A stretch of 64,000 bases of DNA, taken from positions 30,113,575 to 30,177,574 of the forward strand of contig OY726563.1 in NCBI GenBank assembly GCA_963383645.1, read 5' to 3'. The notes under the pieces are model-generated. The model had not been told where the DNA came from. It did not search any database and saw only the letters and a program-made list of their open reading frames with translations. How positions within the stretch are numbered: the stretch's first letter is position 1; each line of letters starts with the position of its first letter. The stretch is from Muscardinus avellanarius (Eukaryota; Chordata; Mammalia; Rodentia; Gliridae). A program made the translations under genes and the position numbers. Positions 57,645-64,000 of the stretch are shown piece after piece.

Positions 57645-59955
57645 TAACTTTATTTAATGAGATCTCAGAGGTCTAATTGGACAGCTTTTTAAAAGTTACC
57701 ATTTTAGCTAAGACTGGTTGGAAAAAAAAAAACTTTGAGCAGTAACTATTGATGTCAGCAAAAAGAAAAAAAAGTTGGTTTCCTGAGAGAAACTGAAATC
57801 TCTAGTTTAACTGAGAATGAGAGAATTGGAGGTCATCCTGGAAGCCACAGGCTGAGTATTAGGTAAAAAAAAAAAAATAGTTTGGGGGCTGGCATGATAT
57901 ACCTCCCCATCCTGGCTAAGCTTTGGGACCTTGGGCTGGGAAAGAAGGGCAATGCCTCCATCTGAGATCTCACTGTGATCACCTAAGGCTCGTTTTAGTC
58001 TTAACCCAGGTGGTGGGAGTTTGAACAAATCACTGAGCACCTAGGTCTGGGGACCCCAGTTCCAGAACTGGGGGGTGCTCATCCACTTAATGGTGCACCT
58101 TGTCCTATGAGCCAGGCCTTGGAAGGCCCTTTTTGGCCTCGTGGTTGAGGGCATTTACATCAGAGATGTCCTTGCTATCCACCCCTAAAACGGACTTGAG
58201 CCTAGGCTTCTGTGCTTAGCCAGAATTATTTCGTGGCTTTTGCCCATCTGTCTTTCTCTTTACAAGTCCCTGTTAAACTGAATTGGCAGCCTGAAGTAGT
58301 AGAATTTGTCTGAGGATGGCCCCCCTTCTACCAGATAAAAAAAATTGACTAGGACTGCCAGCACCTATTGTTTGAGTTGGTGATATAGCTTTAAACTCAG
58401 CCCATAAAAATTGCTTATGGATAAATCCAACTTTAACCTTCCTTCTCTCCACAATACTGTAGCCAAGGCTGCCACAATTGTCTCAGACCTGCAATCCTTA
58501 AAGAAATCTGGGTGGTCTTGAGGTTAAAGAATAGCTGAAGATAAGCTACTTCTATCCATCTTTCCTCCTTTTTATAAAATAGATCTAGTTGCTGAATAGT
58601 GTTATAATTTAAACCTCTCTGAGGAGGCCACATGTCTCTGTCCCCCAGCACATACTGTGGCCATACTTGGATGCAGAAAAAAAAATGAGAGCTTTCTTTT
58701 CTTTAGCGTTTTGGGATTAAACTTTTTCCAAGTTTTGGAGAACACATGTGAGTGGAGATCCGGTTTCCACTGTGGATTGCTAGAAACCTATCTGAGAAAG
58801 GGTGGGGTTTTAGTGGCCTGTCTGGGCAAGGTCACCCCCCCTTCCCAGAGCTTCCCAAACTAAAACCAATTACCATAGCATTTAGGATATTGCTGGACTC
58901 CCATCTAAGACAGAGAGAGGTCTGCGTGGCCTTTCTCTGTTTGGATGAGGTTCTCTGCAACCCTAAAGCTAGTGGCCCAGCCAGGGGTGTCCAACTGGGA
59001 TGGCATGGAGCAGTGAGAATGGCCTTGCAGTCCACCAGAAAGGCAGTGCAAGCTTGAAGTTTAGCCACCTCCCTTCTGCCCTGCATCTGACCCCTCTCCT
59101 GTCCCACCTCTCAATGAGGTTTTCTAGCTGAAAATATTGCCATTTTCAAAAATTAATCTTATTAATTTGCCTCCCTGAAAATATTTTCTAATTTCGATGG
59201 TCTAAGAATCCTGAGCTGCCACAAGGTCAGACATGGCTCCCTCCTGAGCTTACTTCCATGAGGGCTTTCTTATGCAAATGGAGCTGTAACTGCCTTCTTA
59301 ATGCAGGACTGACAATGCCTCCTGGGTGTGGCCATTCACCTAGCAGGCCTCCCTGGCAGTTAGTTGTCTGGTTGAAACTTTTGACTAGGTTTTTTTTTTT
59401 TTTTTTTTTTTTCTCTTGGAGAAGCTTACCCATTCAGGCCATTGCTACTGGCAGTTTGGGACTGCTGAGGCCTGTGTAGTTTACAAACCCACAGGGTGCA
59501 CTTGGTCGTGGTTGCTAATGGCAATCCTTCCTAGATGCTGCTGCTAAAAGCAAGCTAGCTTATCTCCCTAGAACCTGTTTCCAATTACAGAAAAAAACTC
59601 ACTGCCATTTTAGAAATGAGTGCTGGCTGGTGTCTTCTGTTTGGGGAGCTTTCTTACAGTGGGCCATGGGCATTTCTTTTTATATTTAACAGTTTATAGG
59701 GCTTTTAAAAGAGTGTCCCATCTGTGATGTGGGCAGAATGGACGGGCACTCATTGGGCCTATCACGCCTATGCTATTTAATGGGGACTTTTCCCCTCCCC
59801 TGGAGATTCTGCCATAGCTAGTCCATGGCAGTGGGAGTCTCCACAGTTCCAGAGAGCCCATTGGTGATGGCAATCCATTCATCTGCCAGCCAGGATCTGG
59901 TGCCATTTTGGGGGGGTTACTGACCAAAAGTACCGTGAAAATTACTGATCCATGT
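57645..59955 (-). other. Interior of the ERV copy, coding not recognised
   Basis: GC-richer than its surroundings. Frames of 60-100 codons occur on the minus strand (58433-58651, 57807-58040, 58832-59107, 59694-59987) and may be gag-region debris, but I cannot match any to a Gag or Pol motif. A 22-base A-tract (plus-strand T-run at about 59391-59412) may mark an old insertion. Confidence 0.4.
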
Positions 59956-59971
59956 GCCCCACGTTGTCCCA
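59956..59971 (-). promoter_or_regulatory. Degenerate tRNA-Lys-type primer binding site
   Basis: TGGGACAACGTGGGGC resembles the Lys-1,2 type primer site used by betaretrovirus-like elements, with two bases missing and one substitution. A similar word, TTTTTGGTTCCCAATG, lies directly between it and the LTR end, as if the site were partly duplicated. The identity is tentative. Confidence 0.45.
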
Positions 59972-59990
59972 AAACATTGGGAACCAAAAA

Positions 59991-60277
59991 TGTAACAGTT
60001 TTGAGAATATGTTATGGTTTGGGAAACTGTCCTTAGGGACCCCTGTTAGGATTCTGGACATAATTTCCCTCAAACCACAACAAAATACCACAAATACAGA
60101 AAAAGATAAGATAAAAGGTGCAGGTTCTTGTCCTGAGCTAAGGATAAATACACATTAACCCAGACTCTTGCTGAAGATTTAAAGAAGTTTATTAAAAAGA
60201 TAAAAATACAGAAGACAGTTACAACCCCATGCCATTCAGAAATGGTACGGGGGGGGGCAGTTCAAATGAATTCACCA
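59991..60277 (-). mobile_element. R-U5 of the retrocopied ERV (family B)
   Basis: Begins TGGTGAATTCATTTGAAC, followed by AATAAACTTCTTTAAATCTT and AGCTCAGGACAAGAACCTGC, and ends CAAAACTGTTACA. Collinear with 3413-3673. The U3 found in full LTRs of this family is absent upstream. Confidence 0.8.
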
Positions 60278-60290
60278 TCTAAGTATTCTT

Positions 60291-61464
60291 AGAAAAGTAA
60301 CATCCACAACTCAAACAATTCCTATTAACTATGGAAGCTACTCTCATTCTTTCCTCATTTGGATGATATTCTTTTTCATGGGTTCAAGAATATGATTTTC
60401 AATGTGATTGCTTTGAGAAGCTCATAATACAATCTAGAAATTTTATAGGAGTTAATTGTCTGGGGGAGGCGAACTTGAATCAGAATGACACAGTAAACAA
60501 GAAGGTTCTTTTGGATAAATCCTGCTTATTTTCTTCTTTCCACATATTCTTCTCATGCTGTGGTTGCATATAGCTCCGAAGGAGATCAATCAAACATGAG
60601 ATCAATCAAACCCATGAGATCAATCAAACAGCTACCTTTGTTTATGAAGCTTTAGCCAGCTTGGTAATGTGATGTGTTATATTTACCTTTCCTTCTTTTT
60701 GTGTATACATTTTTCTTTTTTGTCTCAGTTCCTCTCCTCTCTTGCCACTTGATTTCCTGGGATTTCACGTCCCTCCTTCCTCAATAGAAAGTTAAAATTT
60801 AAGTTATGCTACACAATGTTTTATAAGACATTTGGACAAAGGCAAAGATGTGTAATGGGTCTCTCTATGCATGAAGTAGGTTGTCTATAAGTGGGAATTC
60901 TGGGAATAGGTGGAACATTTCTTGTAATGAAAAGGAACAGGAGGTTGATTATATGAAAAATCTCAGAGAAACAGGAGGTGGCATGAGATGCATGAAGCAA
61001 GATGCAGAAAACAGAAATGTGTGCAGCATGAATTCAGGATTACTAGGTTTGTGCATTAAATTTCCCTTGAGACATTGCTTAGGGGAGATGAAAGGTAATG
61101 ACTTTGGAATATAAAATGGAGAGAATTTTTGTTGATAGAAAAACAGATATAAACTCCCAGTAGAAAGTAGGCTTCAGGAACCTGTTTACATTTTGCAATT
61201 ATATATTTTTATAGAATCCCATGCACATGTTTATATAAAAAACCAACACTGTTATAAATTAACATAAAATAAAAGCATAACTGAAACCTTCCTATTCACC
61301 TGTAAGGTGGATAAGAAGCAAATAATACAACTGGAGGCAAAGAATATTCAAATTATCATGCAATGGTCTAATGGTCATGGTCATGGTTCCTTTAAATATT
61401 TTCTTTACAAGTCCATTTGAATTCTCGTATAGAGAGAACAACAGAAAGACTATTTTTCAAAGGT
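60291..61464. other. No gene recognised
   Basis: A short repeat of GAGATCAATCAAAC occurs three times at about 60583-60628. A 77-codon frame at 60881-61114 has no motif. Confidence 0.45.
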
Positions 61465-62210
61465 TGTTATTAATTGGTGCATTGTAATCATACACTTTGA
61501 TAAAGTTCAGGGTGATAGAAGCAAACATGAAGACAGTACTCATTAAGTCCTCCCCCAGGTCCCTCCCCTCTCCCTCTTCCTCCCCACCTTCCCATGCTCA
61601 GTACAGTTACTGGCTTTGATAAGTTTGTGTATGTATAGCATGTCCATTGAGGTATTTCCCTCTTCAATTCTTCTAACCCTCCTTCACTCCAGTGAAGTTT
61701 GTCCTTTGTCTGAAGTCCCTCGTGTATCTCAATTTCTCCCTAGTTTCCACATAAGAGAGAATGTTTGACCTTTCACTTTTTGTGAATAACTAATCTCACT
61801 TAGCATATTCTCCAGTTCCATCCATTTCCCTGCAAATGACTTAACTTTTTTTCTTTTTTATGGGTGAGTAGTATTTCATTGTGTATATATCCCATAATTT
61901 TGTAATCCATTCATCTGTTGATGGACATCTGAGCTGATTCCATAGTTTGCCAATTATGAATTGTGCCGCTGTAAACATAATTATGCATGCATTACTATGG
62001 TAGTCTAGTTTCAATGATTTTGGGTACATACCCAGTAGTGGTATAACTGGTTCTATGGTAGGTTAGTTCCTTCTGAGGAGCCTCCAAACCATTTTTCAAA
62101 GTGGTTGCACTAATTTGCAATCCCTCCAACAATGCATTAGAGTTCCTGCTTCTCCACATCTTCTCCAGCATTATTAATGTTTGTGTTTTTAATGGGTGCC
62201 ATCCTAGACC
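61465..62210 (-). mobile_element. L1 3' end, minus strand
   Basis: Starts TTGGTGCATTGTAATCATAC, then a C-rich 3' UTR (CCTCCCCTCTCCCTCTTCC), GTTGATGGACATCTGAGCTG and CCCAGTAGTGGTATAACTGG. Truncated at about 62210. Confidence 0.85.
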
Positions 62211-63039
62211 TAATCAAGTTTAAAGTTCTCTGGAGCCGGAAAATCAGTATAAAAGCCTATATTTTCTACATCACTGAAACTTAAATGCTGTTTTGTGTCT
62301 GAGTTAAGGTTTAATTAAAACATAGTTTCTGAGCCCTGCATCCATACTTTCTAATTTAGTACTTCAGAGGCAGTGCTGAAATTTTGAAATCCTAAGAAAT
62401 TTTCAGTAGATACTCATGTTACTAATATGGGGAACAAATGTTGAAGGAGTGATAATATAGTTGAGTAAAAGATATAAATTTAAGATCTATGATTTCAAGG
62501 AATTATGTTACTACACATTCTAGGGAGACTAGTAGGAGAAAAATTTGAAATTTTAAAGTCAAAATTGTCCTAGGTAGACTTAAATTGGATTGAAATTTAT
62601 CATATTCCACTTAATTTCTTTGAATATAAATATCTAACAGTGGCATTATTATACTGTATGTAGCATTCTGTAATGGTTTTCTTCTACATAGCATAAATTA
62701 CACCTTTCTTCAGAACAATATGGATGGTTTAGCTGAGCTACCTTTTGACTTTCTTCCATTCCATAGAGGGAAAATTGTGAAGCAAGTATATATCTCTTAT
62801 GTTTTTCTCCTATATGACAAATCTGATGCCCTCAAGATTTTTTCTGAGTATCTACTGTAAGACATCAATTGAACATTAAAAATTGCTGTTGGGAATTATC
62901 AAATCAAATCCAAAGTAGCCATAATATAAAGTATAATTTATCTAAAAATACTGGCTATATAGGTTATTAAATAAACAGCATTTTTCTTCCATAATTAAAA
63001 AGACTTAGGTAAAAAGAAAGTAGACCAATCATTTATATC
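62211..63039. other. No gene recognised
   Basis: AT-rich sequence without frames or assignable repeats. Confidence 0.45.
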
Positions 63040-63195
63040 TTGACAGCACATTAAAACTTTTAAAAATTTCAAAATTCTGGCCTCAATTCAGATCAATTAA
63101 ATAAATCTGAGGGTGATTCTCAGGCATTAGTGTTTTCAAGGCTCCCCTGGTAATTGATATGATCAGACAGATTGAGAATCGGTGATCTAAATTTT
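63040..63195 (+). mobile_element. MER5A-like non-autonomous hAT element
   Basis: The order of AAATCTGAGGGTGATTCTCA, GGCATTAGTGTTTTCAAGGC, CCCCTGGTAATTGATATGAT and GATTGAGAATCGGTGATCT follows the MER5A consensus (Charlie-derived). Confidence 0.65.
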
Positions 63196-63424
63196 AAAAA
63201 GTCATTTTCCCCACAGAAACCATTATAAAGTATGTTTCTAGCAGCATCAGACTATGATTTTTCATGAAGTGTGACAATCTTTGACTCTTTCTGAAAATAA
63301 AATGTGTACTTCCTTAAGTTGAGACATTTTTCTAAATTAATTGAGACACTCAGAAAATGTTGACAATATACTTATAATCAAAGACAATACACAACCACTT
63401 CAAAATAAATAAATAAATAAATAA

Positions 63425-63713
63425 ATAAAATATTGGAGAGGGGCCAAGATGGTGGGGGTGGCAGCCAGGACTCAGGAGATGCAGATGGACTCTATCCAAT
63501 TCACCTGGAACTTTTGGGAGGAGAAATCCCCACAAAGGGGGACTGCCCCTGACACACAGGCTTAGGAATTCTGGACATCATGTCATGTGGGGAGGGAGCT
63601 CAGCTGAGAATCAAGTGGAAGGTGGCTGCAAGGTGACACCAATGGCATGGCAGCACCAGTGTAGTGGCATACAAGTCTTGTATTCCAATGTGATGTATGA
63701 CTATAATGTACCA

Positions 63714-63770
<57 letters not shown>
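63425..63770 (+). mobile_element. L1 5' end joined to an L1 3' end, with (TA)n tail
   Basis: Starts GGAGAGGGGCCAAGATGGTG, a typical L1 5'-UTR opening. After about 250 bases it passes into an L1 3' terminus (GTATGACTATAATGTACCAA) and then (TA)n at 63718-63767. The whole coding body is missing. Confidence 0.55.
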
Positions 63771-64000
63771 AAAGGATTCATCCATTACTTCCAAAATAGA
63801 GAAGAAAGAAATTCAAATAAGAACCTTTGCATTTTAAAGGCTGGTACTCACTGAGATGTTGGGATTTGAAAATGAAAGGCTCTATATTCAAGCTTGTAGA
63901 AAAGTCTAGGCATTGAAGAATAAAAGAAGTAATGAGAGAAAAGTCATGAAAAAGGACAGATTAATATAGGCTTGAAGAGTGGGAAGAACCTGGCATAAGA
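63771..64000. other. No gene recognised
   Basis: AT-rich sequence to the window end. Confidence 0.4.

Larger units (their letters stand above)
55382..60277 (-). mobile_element. ERV transcript copied by LINE machinery (R-U5 ... U3, A-tail, TSD)
   Basis: Read on the minus strand the order is R-U5 (60277-59991), Lys-type primer site, interior, shared module (57640-57180), Ig-like frame (56987-56565), GC-rich block, polypurine tract (55768-55755), U3 (55754 to about 55390) and an A-rich end (TATAAAAATAAAAAAA). There is no 5' U3 and no 3' R-U5, so it is not an ordinary provirus. The flanks are TCTAAGTATTCTT (60278-60290) and TCCAGGTATTCTT (55369-55381), a 13-bp target duplication with two transitions. 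The 5' end falls at the inferred LTR transcription start. L1-mediated copying of an ERV RNA explains all of this. No gag, pro or pol domain is recognisable. Confidence 0.75.

Noticed and set aside
58832..59107. Minus-strand frame opening Met-Gly-Gln as a second Gag start
   Set aside because: After the first residues there is no matrix motif, and it lies far from the primer site; chance is more likely.
1..64000. CRISPR array, bacterial operon or phage features
   Set aside because: Repeat content, base composition and lack of long frames show mammalian nuclear DNA.

Overview
The window looks like AT-rich, intergenic or deep-intronic DNA from a rodent nuclear genome. The main evidence is a very abundant short interspersed repeat: a B1-like (7SL-derived) left part (GGGCGTGGTGGCGCACGC...) joined by an A-rich linker to an ID/tRNA-like right part (GTGTAGC..GGAGGT...CCCCAGTACC). 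This is the B1-dID architecture, known from squirrels and relatives, dormice, beaver and guinea-pig-like rodents. L1 3' ends of one rodent-like type, MIR, MER5A-like and older mammalian repeats fit this. I cannot name the species. I found no host protein-coding exon, tRNA, rRNA or CRISPR array. The longest open frame is 146 codons and unrecognised.

Layout. 1-3.8 kb holds four LTRs of one ERV family in a mirror-like arrangement: two on the minus strand (1-151, 1019-1646), then two on the plus strand (2089-2545, 3026-3673). 5106-12889 is a decayed gammaretrovirus-like provirus: a 420-bp 5' LTR, a perfect tRNA-Gln primer binding site, a matrix (gag) remnant, a long non-coding interior, an integrase C-terminal remnant and a truncated 3' LTR. 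12.9-16.8 kb is L1 debris, including an ORF2 endonuclease remnant and a 5'-inverted (twin-primed) L1. 17-24 kb has SINE clusters, microsatellites and an inverted LTR pair. 24.3-30.2 kb is mostly minus-strand L1. 30-55 kb is older, repeat-poorer DNA with scattered SINEs, L1 ends and microsatellites, and the best unexplained unique block is at 49.5-52.5 kb.

The most interesting object is at 55382-60277 on the minus strand. It is an ERV copy with transcript order (R-U5, Lys-type primer site, interior, polypurine tract, U3) instead of two full LTRs. It starts at the inferred LTR transcription start, ends in an A-rich tail, and lies between 13-bp target-site duplications with two mismatches, so it looks like an ERV RNA copied by L1 machinery. 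Near its 3' end, in the env position, it carries a 140-codon frame (one in-frame stop) with the landmarks of a V-set immunoglobulin domain, most like SIRP-type receptors. An envelope replaced by, or joined to, a captured host immune-receptor domain is the leading candidate for an undescribed system here. Its interior also shares about 0.5 kb of non-coding sequence with the tRNA-Gln provirus, although their LTRs and primer sites differ.

A second curiosity is a roughly 105-bp minus-strand retrocopy at 41265-41370. It consists only of the R region of the same LTR family plus a poly(A)-like tail and starts at the same base as the large copy. All boundaries were read by eye, and repeat edges are approximate unless target-site duplications fix them.
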